A DNA stretch of 64,000 nt from Streptomyces mashuensis (GCF_014654785.1 NZ_BNBD01000011.1:124001-188000); one strand, 5' to 3'. Shown: positions 17,488 through 26,138, numbered from the stretch's first letter. Notes: generated from the letters alone by a model not told the origin. Numbers and translations: made by a program.

Positions 17488-17808
17488 ATGCCCCGAGCCA
17501 AGTCGATATGCATGTCGGTGGGCTGTACCTCCGTGACCATTCGTTCAGGGCGCTGCGAGAACCACGCCCCTCCCAAGAGGACTTGGAAGACCTCGGCGCG
17601 CAACCTCAACCGGCCCGGCGACTTCCACAAGCGCAGGTCCCTTGTCCTGGCCCGAGACCGCTTCACGTGCCAACGTTGCGGCTCGCGGGCCGAGTTGGAG
17701 GTTGACCACGTGGTCCCGATCGCCAGGGGCGGCACGTGGGACTTGTCGAACCTGTGGGTCCTGTGCAGGGACTGCCACAGACGCAAGACCTACTACGAGG
17801 ACCGGTAG
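17488..17808 (+). CDS. HNH endonuclease (packaging-associated)
   Basis: A 106-residue protein with a good GGAGGGA site before the ATG. It has two N-terminal cysteine motifs (CMSVGC, CENH) and an HNH core: RDRFTCQRCGSRAELEVDHV, then VPIARGG, NLWVLCRDCHRRKT. HNH proteins encoded next to the terminase are common in siphophages and are needed for packaging by some of them. It opens the late operon, just after the tRNA-like gene. Confidence 0.87.
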   Translation: MPRAKSICMSVGCTSVTIRSGRCENHAPPKRTWKTSARNLNRPGDFHKRRSLVLARDRFTCQRCGSRAELEVDHVVPIARGGTWDLSNLWVLCRDCHRRKTYYEDR

Positions 17809-17820
17809 GCCCCCCGACTC

Positions 17821-17834
17821 AATCATTCATTCAC
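17821..17834 (-). repeat. GTGAATGAATGAATT-family repeat
   Basis: The minus strand reads GTGAATGAATGATT, in the gap between the HNH gene and the next small gene. Confidence 0.6.
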
Positions 17835-17855
17835 TCCACACCACGGAGGCTTCCA

Positions 17856-18035
17856 GTGCCCTTGTGCGATGGCCTGTGCGTTGACTGCCAGTGCCCCTTC
17901 CCGCCGAACAAGGCCGCCCGCCGACCTTCGAAGGCCGCGGAGAAGCGCCAATGGATACAGGACGCCCTCTTCGAGCTGTCGGAGCTGGGCGAGCTGTACG
18001 GAGTCGACCCCAACAGCCTTCGGAGTGTGCCCTGA
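17856..18035 (+). CDS. Small cysteine-rich protein, 59 aa
   Basis: The GTG start follows GGAGG. The N-terminus LCDGLCVDCQC has four closely spaced cysteines that could bind zinc. A helical C-terminal part follows (EKRQWIQDALFELSELGELY). Its stop overlaps the start of the terminase small subunit by 1 bp, so the two are probably translationally coupled. Function unknown. Confidence 0.65.
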   Translation: MPLCDGLCVDCQCPFPPNKAARRPSKAAEKRQWIQDALFELSELGELYGVDPNSLRSVP

Positions 18036-18466
18036 TGCCGTCTCGACGCGGGCCGGCCCCCAACCCCAACGCCCGACGCCGCAACACCGATCACGCCCTC
18101 GGGGAGCACGGCCTATCCCTCAGCTCTGGCGAGGGCCGAGCCCTGCCGAAGTCTCTCGGCATCGAAACCGGCGGCGCCAAACGCTTCTGGAAGACCTGGG
18201 CAGCAGCCCCCCAGACCGAGCACTGGCTTGAGACCGACTGGGCCGAACTGGAGCTGACCACCCGGCTCGTGGACGCGTTCTACCAGGGCAACGTGCGGCT
18301 GGCCGGCGAGATCCGGCAACGAGTCGGACGGTGGGGCGCCACCACCGAGGACCGAGCCCGACTTCGCATGAACTTCGACCAGCAAGCAGAGCAGGAAGCC
18401 GCACAAGCCACCCAGGAAGCCACCACGAACCTGGATGAGGAGCTGTTCAAGATGCTCTCCGAGTGA
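18035..18466 (+). CDS. terS: Terminase small subunit
   Basis: A 143-residue protein. It has a basic N-terminus (RRGPAPNPNARRRN), a central helical part (AKRFWKTWAAAPQTEHWLET then DWAELELTTRLVDAFYQGN) and an acidic, Glu/Gln-rich C-terminus ending KMLSE. Position directly before the large subunit, size and composition fit a small terminase that recognises phage DNA and loads the motor. Sequence alone is only moderately diagnostic. Confidence 0.75.
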   Translation: MPSRRGPAPNPNARRRNTDHALGEHGLSLSSGEGRALPKSLGIETGGAKRFWKTWAAAPQTEHWLETDWAELELTTRLVDAFYQGNVRLAGEIRQRVGRWGATTEDRARLRMNFDQQAEQEAAQATQEATTNLDEELFKMLSE

Positions 18467-18482
18467 GAAAGGCGGTGAGCGG

Positions 18483-20157
18483 ATGCCGCTGACGGGAAAC
18501 ATGCCATCCGGCATTCCGCCCCGCTCCCGGAGCCTCGGTTACGAGATCATGCGCTGGGCCGAGCGGTACATCGTCCAGCCTGACGGCGAGCACGCCGGCC
18601 GCCCGTGGAGCTTCAGCCCCGAGCAGTTGCGCTTCCTGCTGTGGCTCTACGCGATCGATGACAACGGCCGGTGGGTCTACCGCACGGCGGCCCTGCGTCG
18701 CGCCAAGGGATGGGGCAAGACCCCCTTGTTGGCGGCCATCGCGATCATCGAGTTCATCGGCCCTGCTCGCTTTTCCCACTGGGCGAAGCAGGGCGAGCCC
18801 TGCTACACCTGCGGCGGCGGTGCCGGTAAGAAGCCGCACTCCGGTCCGGAGAAGCACCCCATCGCCAAGCGGGTTCCCCTGCCGCTCGTGCAGATCGCCG
18901 CGACGTCCCTGGACCAGACCGCCAACACCAGGGACATGATCCGCGGCATGCTGGCCGAGAGTCCGGCCGAGCGCGAGTTCCGGCTCGACATCGGCAAGGG
19001 CATCATCCAGTTCAAGGACGGCCGCCCCGGGCGCATCGAGCCGGTCACCTCCAGCAGTCGGGGCCTTGAGGGGGCGAGGCCCACCTTTGCCCGGCCCCGG
19101 CAGAAACGTCTCTGTCGGGGCCGGCCCATGCCGATTTGTTGTTTGCGATGAGGTCCACCACTGGGTGGACAGCAACCAGGGCACCTACGTCTGGGAGACC
19201 CTGGACCGTAACGTCCAGAAGACAGCCGGTGCCGGCAGTCGCTTGCTGGAGACCACCAACGCGTTCAACCCGAACGAGGGCAGCATCGCCCAGCGGACCT
19301 ACGAGGCCGCCATCGAGTTCGGCGCCAAGCGCATCCTGTACGACTGCCGCGAGGCGGAGCGGGACGTCGACCTCAAGGACGAGGAGGCCGTCCGGGCCGC
19401 TGTCATCGACGCCTACGGCGACTCCCATTGGGTCGATGTCGACGGCATCGTAGAGGCGGTCATGGACCCGCGCACCAGCGCGGCCATTGCCTACCGCTTC
19501 TACTTGAACAACATCCAGGAGAACGCGGACGGCTGGCTGGTCAAGGCCGAATGGGACGCCTGCCTAGACGAGGACGACCCGATCAAGCCGGGCGACCAGA
19601 TATCCGTGGGATTCGACGGCAGCCTCCGCGGCGATGCCACATCAATCGTGGGTTGCCGCCTTCGGGACGGGAAACTTTTCCTGATCGGCCTGTGGGAAAA
19701 CCCCCGCGACCCTCGCCAGCCTGATTGGGAAGTGGATGTCCTTGCCGTCGAAGCAGCGGTGAAGAGGACATTCGAAACCTATCGCGTTGAATGGATGTTC
19801 TGCGACCCGCCTTACTTCCAAGAGGCCATCGGGCGCTGGTCCATCGCCTACGGCGATGACCGTGTATTCGAGTACTGGACCAACAAGCCCATGCGCATGT
19901 GTGAGGCCACTGAGCGCCTTCATTCCGCTGTCGCGGTTGGCGACGTGAAGCACGACGGCAATCCGGATCTGACCCGGCACATGCTGAACGCCGTTACGCG
20001 CGAAGTGCCGCAGGGCCTCTTGATTACCAAAGATTCCCCCCGTTCCAAGAAGAAGATCGACGCGGCCGTCAGTGCCATTCTCGCTTTTGAAGGCCGGGCC
20101 GACGCCATCGCCGACGGACGACTCAATTCGCGAAGGGGGCGCGTGGTCGGCTTTTAG
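18483..20157 (+). CDS. terL: Terminase large subunit, interrupted by a 49-nt hairpin element
   Basis: The packaging motor ATPase/nuclease. The first part (18483-19088) contains the ATPase N-terminal region: FSPEQLRFLLWLYAIDD, then RRAKGWGKTPLLAAIA (Walker A-like) and RIEPVTSSSRGLEGARPTF. The frame then runs into a 49-nt element and would stop at a TGA 54 bp later. The rest (19138-20157) continues as VVCDEVHHWVDSNQG (Walker B) and the RNase H-like nuclease (SVGFDGSLRGDATSIVG). Joining TTT at 19086 to GTT at 19138 gives PTFVVCDEVHHW and a protein of about 541 residues, normal for the family. So it is either broken by insertion or read by translational bypass. Confidence 0.85.
19089..19137 (+). 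other. 49-nt hairpin element inside terL (candidate bypass element)
   Basis: The element begins after a TTT codon (19086-19088) and ends with another TTT (19135-19137). It contains a perfect 14-pair stem at 19091-19124 (CCGGCCCCGGCAGA with TCTGTCGGGGCCGG, one G-U pair) and a 6-nt loop AACGTC. TTTG flanks both ends (19086-19089 and 19135-19138). Length, matched codons and hairpin resemble the T4 gene 60 bypass; TTTG could instead be a target duplication from insertion. Confidence 0.8.
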
Positions 20158-20166
20158 CGAGGTTCC

Positions 20167-21618
20167 ATGATTGTTCCCCCCAACGGATACGCCGCGGCCG
20201 GCCCTCCGGAATCCCCGACTGACTGGCTGGCCTATCTGTACGGAAAGCTGACAGACCAGTTGCCGGACATGTTCCGCTACGCTGAATACTACGAAGGAGA
20301 GCACCAGCGGCTCGCCTTTTCGCAGGCCCGTTTCAAAGCCGAATTCCGCGAGGTCTTCGAGAGCTGGCGCGACAACTTTTGCGGCCTGATCATCGACAGC
20401 GCGACCGAGCGCATGACGGTGGACGCCTTCCGAATACCTGAATCTCCCGGCACCGACAAGGACGCCTGGGAGTTCTGGCAGCGCAGCAGCATGGATGTGC
20501 TCTCCAACGCCGTCCACCTGGACGCGATGGTGCAGGGCCGCGCCTACGTCCTGGTCTGGGCCGACAAGGAAGGCGAGCCGTCCATCCTCCCTGTCTCCGC
20601 CGAGAACATGGTCGTCCAGTACAAGCCCGGCAGCAGGACCGAGCTGGAAGCCGCGGCACGTTTCTTCATGGACGACTGGGGCCGGCAGTGGGTCACCCTG
20701 TGGACCGAGGACTACGTCTATGAGACCAAGCGCGGCGAGGCCGAGTGGGAAGACGGCGCCAAGCGCCCGAACCCCCTGGGCGTTGTGCCGGTCGTCCCGT
20801 TTCACAACCGCTCCCGGCTGTCCGGCGACCCGTACTCGGACCTCGCGAACGTCATTCCGATTCAGGACGCGATCAACAAGACGGTCTCGGATGCGCTGAC
20901 CGCATCGGAATTTGCCGCATTCCCTCAGCGGTATGTGACGGGCCTGGAGATCGTGGAAGACGACCAGGGAAACCCGGTCGAGCCTTTCAAGGTTGCGGTG
21001 GACAAGCTCCTACAGGCCGAGGACCCGCAGGCGAAGTTCGGGCAATTCGAGGCCGCCAGCCTCAGCAACTATTGCGACTTGGTCGGCCTCCTGCTCCAGC
21101 ACATGAGTTCCATATCCCGCACCCCGCCCCACTATTTCCTCGTAAACGGAGGAGCGGCACCCTCTGGTGAGTCCATCATCAGCGCAGAGGCCGGGCTGGT
21201 CGCAAAGGTCCGGGAACGCATGCTTCATTTTGGCGAGGCATGGGAAAAGGTAATCCGCCTCTGCTTCGCGGTGAAGCGGGATGAGCGGGCTAAGGCGTTC
21301 GCGATGGAAACTGTGTGGCGCGATCCGGAGTACAGGACCGAGGCGCAGCATATTGATGCCCTTCTCAAGCTGAAGCAGCTCAACGTTCCTGAAGAGCAAT
21401 TGTGGAGCGATGCGGGTTACACCCCGTCCCAGATCAGTGCCTTCCGTGAAATGCGGAAGGACGATGCCCGCGCTGCGGCAGAGGTCCAGAAGCTCGGCCC
21501 GCAGCAACAGCAGCCGGGAGGGAGCGCGCCGAGCGAAGCGAAGGCAGCCCAAATGGCTCAGAAGTCCCCGCAAGGCAATTCAGGCAACGTGAATCGCAAG
21601 CTCAGCGAGAAAAAGTAA
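20167..21618 (+). CDS. Portal protein (SPP1 gp6-like)
   Basis: A 483-residue portal starting at an ATG 10 bp after terL. Features seen: FRYAEYYEGEHQRLAF at the N-terminus, WRDNFCGLIIDSATERMTVD, the stem-region NCGL-like surroundings, PVVPFHNRSRL, IQDAINKTVSDALTASEF and the C-terminal SGESIISAEAGLVAKVRERM. These match the SPP1 gp6/phage_prot_Gp6 family, which forms the dodecameric DNA channel at the capsid vertex. The C-terminus is Gln/Lys-rich and disordered-looking. Confidence 0.9.
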   Translation: MIVPPNGYAAAGPPESPTDWLAYLYGKLTDQLPDMFRYAEYYEGEHQRLAFSQARFKAEFREVFESWRDNFCGLIIDSATERMTVDAFRIPESPGTDKDAWEFWQRSSMDVLSNAVHLDAMVQGRAYVLVWADKEGEPSILPVSAENMVVQYKPGSRTELEAAARFFMDDWGRQWVTLWTEDYVYETKRGEAEWEDGAKRPNPLGVVPVVPFHNRSRLSGDPYSDLANVIPIQDAINKTVSDALTASEFAAFPQRYVTGLEIVEDDQGNPVEPFKVAVDKLLQAEDPQAKFGQFEAASLSNYCDLVGLLLQHMSSISRTPPHYFLVNGGAAPSGESIISAEAGLVAKVRERMLHFGEAWEKVIRLCFAVKRDERAKAFAMETVWRDPEYRTEAQHIDALLKLKQLNVPEEQLWSDAGYTPSQISAFREMRKDDARAAAEVQKLGPQQQQPGGSAPSEAKAAQMAQKSPQGNSGNVNRKLSEKK

Positions 21619-21662
21619 CCGACTCGCCGGAATGGCGGGTCCATCTGAAATGGATTTAGCGC

Positions 21663-22196
21663 ATGAACGAGACGCAGAACAACCCTGTCGACAGCCCTGC
21701 CCCCGACGTCGAGGCGCCCCAATCGCCCGAGGCTCCGGTCGAGGCCGGCCCCACTGACGAGCTGGAGAAGTGGAAGCGCCTGTCCCGTGAGAACGAGAAG
21801 CGCTGGAAGCAGGCCACCAGGGAACTGGAGGGCATCCGTCACGCACAGATGACCGAGCAGGAGAAGGCCATCGAGTCGGCGAAGGCGGAAGCCCGGAAGG
21901 CCGCACTGGCAGAGGTGGGGACCTCGCTGGCCGAGGCGGAGATCCGAGCCCAGGCAGCCGCGGCCGGTGTCTCCGTGCCGACCGACTACCTGGACCTCTC
22001 TCGCTTCGTGGCTGAGGACGGCCGCGCCGACCGTGAACGGGTCACTGAGCTGATCGCCTCGCTCCCGACGCCTGCGGCACAGCCGGAGTTCCCTCAGCTC
22101 ATGGGGACCGGCTACCACCGGGGCGGCGGCAGTGACATTTCCTCCATGGACCCAAACGAGCTGGCCGACTTCATCGCTGGCGGGTCCTTCATCTAG
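21663..22196 (+). CDS. Capsid scaffolding protein
   Basis: A 177-residue protein. It has a Pro/Glu-rich N-terminus, then a long charged coiled coil at about residues 34-95 (ELEKWKRLSRENEKRWKQAT then AIESAKAEARKAALAEV) and a C-terminal part ending DPNELADFIAGGSFI. Composition and position between portal and capsid are typical of siphophage scaffolds, which guide capsid assembly and then leave the head. Confidence 0.82.
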   Translation: MNETQNNPVDSPAPDVEAPQSPEAPVEAGPTDELEKWKRLSRENEKRWKQATRELEGIRHAQMTEQEKAIESAKAEARKAALAEVGTSLAEAEIRAQAAAAGVSVPTDYLDLSRFVAEDGRADRERVTELIASLPTPAAQPEFPQLMGTGYHRGGGSDISSMDPNELADFIAGGSFI

Positions 22197-22213
22197 CCCG
22201 AGACTCCCTGAAC

Positions 22214-22240
22214 GCCCTCCCCTCCAGGAGGGCTTTTTTT
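22214..22240 (+). terminator. Hairpin with U-run before the capsid gene
   Basis: GCCCTCC and GGAGGGC with a 6-nt loop, followed by seven T. It is only 22 bp before the capsid start and is followed by ATGCCCTTTTGGAGG, which supplies the ribosome site. A similar block precedes the lysin gene. Confidence 0.75.
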
Positions 22241-22262
22241 ATGCCCTTTTGGAGGCACGCCT

Positions 22263-23363
22263 ATGGCGCTTACCACGCATCATTTCAATCTTGACCCAAA
22301 GCAGGTCACTATTGCTGCTCTCGGCCTCCTGGACCGGCAGCTCACCCTGGGCGGGATTCCGGCCCGGTACTCAGAGCTGAAGTTCACCGGCGGCCTCGGT
22401 GACGTGATCAACGTGAACCGCGAGAGCCGCGGCATCCCGGTGCAGGCGGCCGGCATCTCTGAGCCGATCTGGAACCCGGTGAAGGGCGACAAGAACAAGT
22501 TCGCCGCCGCTTCGGACCGGCCGCTGCCGACCAACGATCGCCTGGCGCCGGTCGGCTTCATCAACGAGAGCCGGTTCCCCGTCCAGCTCACCACCCTCGC
22601 TCAGAACTCCACCGCGCTGTCGATGGAGCAGGTTGCCTTCGACCTCAAGCAGTTCGGTACCCAGGTGCTGACCAAGCTGACGCGCGGCTTCGCGGAGTAC
22701 TTCGATGACACCACCGCGACCTTCATCAAGACCAACATCACGCGATCCGGTCTGAGCGCCGCGCAGAAGAAGGTCGTCGGTGGCGATGTCGAGGTGACCA
22801 TCCCGGCTGCGGACGGGACGGGCGAGAACATGAAGGCCCGCGCCCTCGGCCTGCGTACCGCGCTCGTTGACGCCCGCATGGCGATGAACGTCGCCAACGT
22901 GCCGGCCTCCGAGCGGTACCTGATCGCCGGCCCCGAGGTCGAGGCCATCCTCCTGAAGGACCCGGAATTCGTCGCGGTCGACTACTCCGGCGACACCAAC
23001 GCCCTGCGGCGGGCAGTCGTGGGCCGGATCTACGGCTTCGACATCGTGATCCACAACTCGTTCGGCCTGGAGATGTACCTCTTCCACAAGAGCGCGATGC
23101 TCCTGGTCAGTGCTTGCCCGGCGATCCCGATGGGTGCCGTCCAGGGCAGCGTCCAGAACATCAACGGCATCGCCACCCGCATGCTGATCGACTACGACTA
23201 CGCCAAGAAGGCGGACACGATCGGCCTGGACACCATGTACGGCCTGTCCACCGTCAAGGAGGACCCGGACTACTCGGTCCGTGGCGTCGGCATCGGCGAA
23301 TCGTTCGTGCGCGGCCTGAAGGTGTCGATCACCGAGAAGACGACCGCGCCCTCGGGCTCCTAA
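22263..23363 (+). CDS. Major capsid protein
   Basis: A 366-residue protein located after the scaffold and before the connectors. It begins MALTTHHFNLDPKQVTIAAL, contains NRESRGIPVQAAGISEPIW and RRAVVGRIYGFDIVIHNSFG, and ends EKTTAPSGS. The C-terminal half pattern, with a conserved GRIYGFDI-like turn and a strand-rich end, fits an HK97-fold capsid as in other actinobacteriophages. The strong GGAGG site and upstream hairpin suggest high expression from a processed message. Confidence 0.88.
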   Translation: MALTTHHFNLDPKQVTIAALGLLDRQLTLGGIPARYSELKFTGGLGDVINVNRESRGIPVQAAGISEPIWNPVKGDKNKFAAASDRPLPTNDRLAPVGFINESRFPVQLTTLAQNSTALSMEQVAFDLKQFGTQVLTKLTRGFAEYFDDTTATFIKTNITRSGLSAAQKKVVGGDVEVTIPAADGTGENMKARALGLRTALVDARMAMNVANVPASERYLIAGPEVEAILLKDPEFVAVDYSGDTNALRRAVVGRIYGFDIVIHNSFGLEMYLFHKSAMLLVSACPAIPMGAVQGSVQNINGIATRMLIDYDYAKKADTIGLDTMYGLSTVKEDPDYSVRGVGIGESFVRGLKVSITEKTTAPSGS

Positions 23364-23377
23364 CGGAGGAGCCCGCC

Positions 23378-23716
23378 ATGCCCGTATCCGTCGCTGACAT
23401 CGAGGTCAGGCTCGGCCGGAGGTTCGAGGAGGCGGAGAGGCCACGCGTCGAAGCGTTCATCGAGGATGCCGCGGCCTTCATCCGCGACTACTGCGGTAGC
23501 CGGTACGCGCCCGACGCCCCCGGCATTCGGGCCGTTCTGTGCTCCGAAGTTATCCGGTGGCTGGCGGTCCAGCCCGGCATCGTCTCGGAGCGCGTGGGCG
23601 ACGTGGAAGTCCAGTTCGGCCCTGCCTCCTCCGCCCAGCAGCTTTCACCGGCGGCCAAGACCGCCCTGAAGCGGTACCGGCGCCCCCTGTCCACCGTCCG
23701 CCTGGAACGGGGGTAG
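23378..23716 (+). CDS. Head-tail connector (gp15-like adaptor)
   Basis: A 112-residue protein; ATG behind GGAGGA. A helical N-terminus (VSVADIEVRLGRRFEEAERP then RVEAFIEDAAAFIRDYCG) is followed by GIRAVLCSEVIRWLA and a basic C-terminus. This pattern is typical of the adaptor that sits below the portal ring (SPP1 gp15/HK97 gp6 type). It is the first of four small neck genes. Confidence 0.78.
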   Translation: MPVSVADIEVRLGRRFEEAERPRVEAFIEDAAAFIRDYCGSRYAPDAPGIRAVLCSEVIRWLAVQPGIVSERVGDVEVQFGPASSAQQLSPAAKTALKRYRRPLSTVRLERG

Positions 23717-23719
23717 GCG

Positions 23720-24046
23720 TTGTTCCTGTTCAGTGACCACGTGGTGGTCCGCCGAGCGGACATCAAGGACTCGGTCTACACCAGGCGCCGGGACTGGTCG
23801 AACGCGCGGAACGTCTTCGAGGGCCTGGCCCACGTACAGCCGGACCGCGCCTTCGAGGCCCGCAGCCCGGAGCGCGAGACGGCGCAGGAACGGCTGCGGG
23901 TCTTCCTGCCCTGGGGCACCGATGTGGACTCCGCGGACCGAGTCGAGTTCGACGGCCGCACCTACGAGGTGGACGGCGACCCCATGGAATGGAACTACGG
24001 CTCGATCCGGCATGTTCGGGTCCGCGCTTGGAGGGTGGAGCACTGA
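23720..24046 (+). CDS. Head closure/stopper protein
   Basis: A 108-residue protein from a TTG start behind a G-rich site. It is beta-rich: LFSDHVVVRRADIKDSVYTR, FLPWGTDVD, VEFDGRTYEVDGDPMEWN and HVRVRAWRVEH. Size, position and the final beta-strands match stopper proteins that close the head after packaging (SPP1 gp16 class). Its stop overlaps the next ATG by 1 bp. Confidence 0.72.
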   Translation: MFLFSDHVVVRRADIKDSVYTRRRDWSNARNVFEGLAHVQPDRAFEARSPERETAQERLRVFLPWGTDVDSADRVEFDGRTYEVDGDPMEWNYGSIRHVRVRAWRVEH

Positions 24047-24375
24047 TGCCCGCAGCATTCCGACTCGACCTCTCCGAGGCCGGCCTCAAGGAACTTGTCT
24101 CCTCCCCCAAGGCGGCGGAGCTGAGTGCGAAGAAGGCCGAGGAGATCGCGGCCCTGGCCCGTGGCGAGGCACCGAAGAACAAGCGCGGCTCGTGGAACAT
24201 GTACTCGCGCTCGATCTCGGTCACGGCCTTCGAGGAGAACGGCGTCGTGCACGCCGCTGTCCAGGCCGACCGTCACCCGCTCCTCGTGGAGTTCGGTTGG
24301 CGAGACAAGGCCGGCCGCCGCCATGCGGGCCGGCACATCCTCAAGAACGCCCTGATGAAGGTCAGGGAGTCGTGA
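24046..24375 (+). CDS. Neck protein (HK97 gp10-like)
   Basis: A 109-residue protein. The order RLDLSEAGLKELVSSPKAAE (helix), SISVTAFEENGVVHAAVQAD (strands) and LVEFGWRDKAGRRHAGRHIL then KNALMKVRES matches HK97-gp10/minor tail or neck family proteins. It lies between the stopper and the tail terminator and overlaps both neighbours by 1-4 bp. Confidence 0.75.
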   Translation: MPAAFRLDLSEAGLKELVSSPKAAELSAKKAEEIAALARGEAPKNKRGSWNMYSRSISVTAFEENGVVHAAVQADRHPLLVEFGWRDKAGRRHAGRHILKNALMKVRES

Positions 24376-24755
24376 GGATCGATCCCGTCTCCGTCGTCCA
24401 TGACTATCTGCGTGCCAAGCCCGAGCTGGCCCACGCGGTGACCGGGGACCTGGTGGGCCGGGAACCCGGCGAAACCGCTATCTACGTCGAGCACGCGGGC
24501 GGCTACCGGGCCGTCCGGGACCGCATGGACCGGGCCGACATCACCTACCAGGTGTACTCGGAACTCCGCGACGAGGCCGCCAAGTTGGCCTACCTCGTTC
24601 GCGAGCACCTGCTTGAGGACCTGCCGGGCCGCCTCGTGGGCGGCGCTCTGGTGCTCGATGTCTCCGATGGCATCAGCCCGCGCTACTTTCCGGATTCGAC
24701 TTCCCGAGAGCATTCCTATCTCGGCGAGGTCTCCGTATTCATCACCGAGGGATAG
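24372..24755 (+). CDS. Tail terminator protein
   Basis: A 127-residue protein from a GTG that overlaps the previous stop. DPVSVVHDYLRAKPELAHAV at the start and RDRMDRADITYQVYSELRDE with LAYLVREHLLEDL follow the helix-strand-helix arrangement of tail terminators (lambda gpU/SPP1 gp17 class). The position immediately before the tail tube gene supports this role. Confidence 0.75.
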   Translation: MRIDPVSVVHDYLRAKPELAHAVTGDLVGREPGETAIYVEHAGGYRAVRDRMDRADITYQVYSELRDEAAKLAYLVREHLLEDLPGRLVGGALVLDVSDGISPRYFPDSTSREHSYLGEVSVFITEG

Positions 24756-24772
24756 CACTTCCCTCTCGCCCA

Positions 24773-24796
24773 GCCCCCAGCAATGGGGGCTTTTTT
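24773..24796 (+). terminator. Hairpin with U-run before the tail tube gene
   Basis: GCCCCCA-GCAA-TGGGGGC followed by six T, then ATGCCCTAAAGAGGAG, 22 bp before the tail tube start. Confidence 0.75.
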
Positions 24797-24818
24797 CATG
24801 CCCTAAAGAGGAGACACA

Positions 24819-25733
24819 TTGGCTGCTGACGCTAAGGGTAACGACGCCGGCCGAATTCGTTTCGCCCCCGACGGCGCTCTCTACTTCGCCCCCCTCCCGA
24901 AGTCCGGCTCTGGCCCGAAGCCCCCAACTGACTGTGGTGTCAAGGGCGTTGCCCCGAGTGGCTACACCCCCATGGGCTACGTGGATGAGGGTGGCGTGAC
25001 GATTACTCCGTCCATTTCCTCCGATCCGGTAAAGGTCTGGCAGAGCGCCGTGCCCGTCCTCTACAACGTCAAGGAGGCGTCGTTCCAGGTAAAGGCCACC
25101 CTGCTGGAAACGAACCTCGCCACCACCGAACTCTTCTTCGGTGCGGAGTGGAAGCCCGCCATGGAAAGGGGCTCGGACGGATCTGAGAGGCCGATCAAGG
25201 ACACCTGGCGCCTGGACCTGTCCAGCACCCCGGAGCTGAGCGAGATTTCCCTCGTCGTGGACTGGTCACAGGGCGCCGTGCAGTACCGCGCAGTGATCGA
25301 GCGGGCGATGATCTCCGACCGAGGCGCCATCCAGCTCCAGCGGGCCGAGGCCGGAAAGTTCGAGTTGACCATCGAGGCATTGGATGCCTCCGGCCGCCTG
25401 GGCTACGTCCTGACCAACGACGCGATCAAGGACGGAGCCGTACTCCCCGGCGAGAAGTTCCAGGCAGACCTTTCGCAGGAGACCGTCAAGCAGGGCGGCG
25501 AGGTCCACGTGACCGGCAAGGGCGCGAAGCCAAACGCTCCGATCACTGTCACCACCGGTGACCCGAAGCTGGTGGCCGACGCCGGGAACGCCTCTCCGAA
25601 CGGCGCCTTCGACATCCGGGTCACCGTCGCCCCTGACGCGCCGCTGAAGGGCTTCACCATCAGCGCGAGCGACGGCGAACACTCCGCGCAGGCCGGCACG
25701 CTCACCGTCGAGGCCAAGGCTCAGACCGTCTAA
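24819..25733 (+). CDS. Major tail (tube) protein with Ig-like C-terminus
   Basis: A 304-residue protein from a TTG start behind AGAGGAG. The N-terminal two thirds (GRIRFAPDGALYFAPLPKSG, YVDEGGVTITPSISSDPVKV, WRLDLSSTPE) match phage tail tube proteins. The C-terminal ~90 residues (VKQGGEVHVTGKGAKPNAPI then FDIRVTVAPDAPLKGFTISA) look like an added Ig-like domain displayed on the tube, common in siphophages for weak surface binding. Confidence 0.85.
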   Translation: MAADAKGNDAGRIRFAPDGALYFAPLPKSGSGPKPPTDCGVKGVAPSGYTPMGYVDEGGVTITPSISSDPVKVWQSAVPVLYNVKEASFQVKATLLETNLATTELFFGAEWKPAMERGSDGSERPIKDTWRLDLSSTPELSEISLVVDWSQGAVQYRAVIERAMISDRGAIQLQRAEAGKFELTIEALDASGRLGYVLTNDAIKDGAVLPGEKFQADLSQETVKQGGEVHVTGKGAKPNAPITVTTGDPKLVADAGNASPNGAFDIRVTVAPDAPLKGFTISASDGEHSAQAGTLTVEAKAQTV

Positions 25734-25810
25734 CGCCGCTCGGCCGCAGGCCGCGCCCATCCCCGTGGCGGGGAGGGAGAAATCCCCGCCTCCTTCCCCT
25801 ACCTCTCAAC

Positions 25811-25830
25811 GCCCCACACCGGGGCTTTCT
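25811..25830 (+). terminator. Short hairpin before the tail chaperone gene
   Basis: GCCCC-ACACC-GGGGC followed by TTTCTTG, then TTTCAGGAG as ribosome site, 18 bp before the start. Confidence 0.6.
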
Positions 25831-25847
25831 TGCTTTCAGGAGTACCC

Positions 25848-26138
25848 ATGGCTGCTACCGCGAATCAGGCTGCGTCCGCGAAGACCGCTGCGAAGAAGGC
25901 GGAGGCCGAGGCCGGCCCGACGACCTTCGAGCACCGGGGCATCACCTTCCAGGTACCCAACGCCCTGGACATGCCACTTGAGCTGCTGGAGGCCGAGGAC
26001 GAGCTGACGGCCGTCCGCCTGATCGTCGGCGATGAGCAGTGGGCGGCCTACAAGGCCACCCGTCCGACGATCCGCGAGTTCGGCGAGTTCGCTGACCTGG
26101 TGGCGAAGGCTTCCGGTCAGGGCGACTCGGGAAACTAA
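25848..26138 (+). CDS. Tail assembly chaperone, short form (gpG-like)
   Basis: A 96-residue protein between the tail tube and tape measure genes. It has an Ala/Lys-rich N-terminus, then THRG-type strands (FEHRGITFQVPNALDMPLEL) and helices ending QGDSGN. The stop TAA directly follows GGA AAC, and the heptamer G-GGA-AAC at 26129-26135 is a classical -1 slippery sequence. The normal product is therefore the short chaperone, with a minority extended by frameshifting. Confidence 0.87.
   Translation: MAATANQAASAKTAAKKAEAEAGPTTFEHRGITFQVPNALDMPLELLEAEDELTAVRLIVGDEQWAAYKATRPTIREFGEFADLVAKASGQGDSGN

Noticed and set aside
19066..19137. Simple +1 frameshift joining the two terL frames through the hairpin
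   Set aside because: It would insert about 16 foreign residues just before the Walker B strand, whereas removing the 49 nt restores the family sequence exactly. Less likely, though not excluded.
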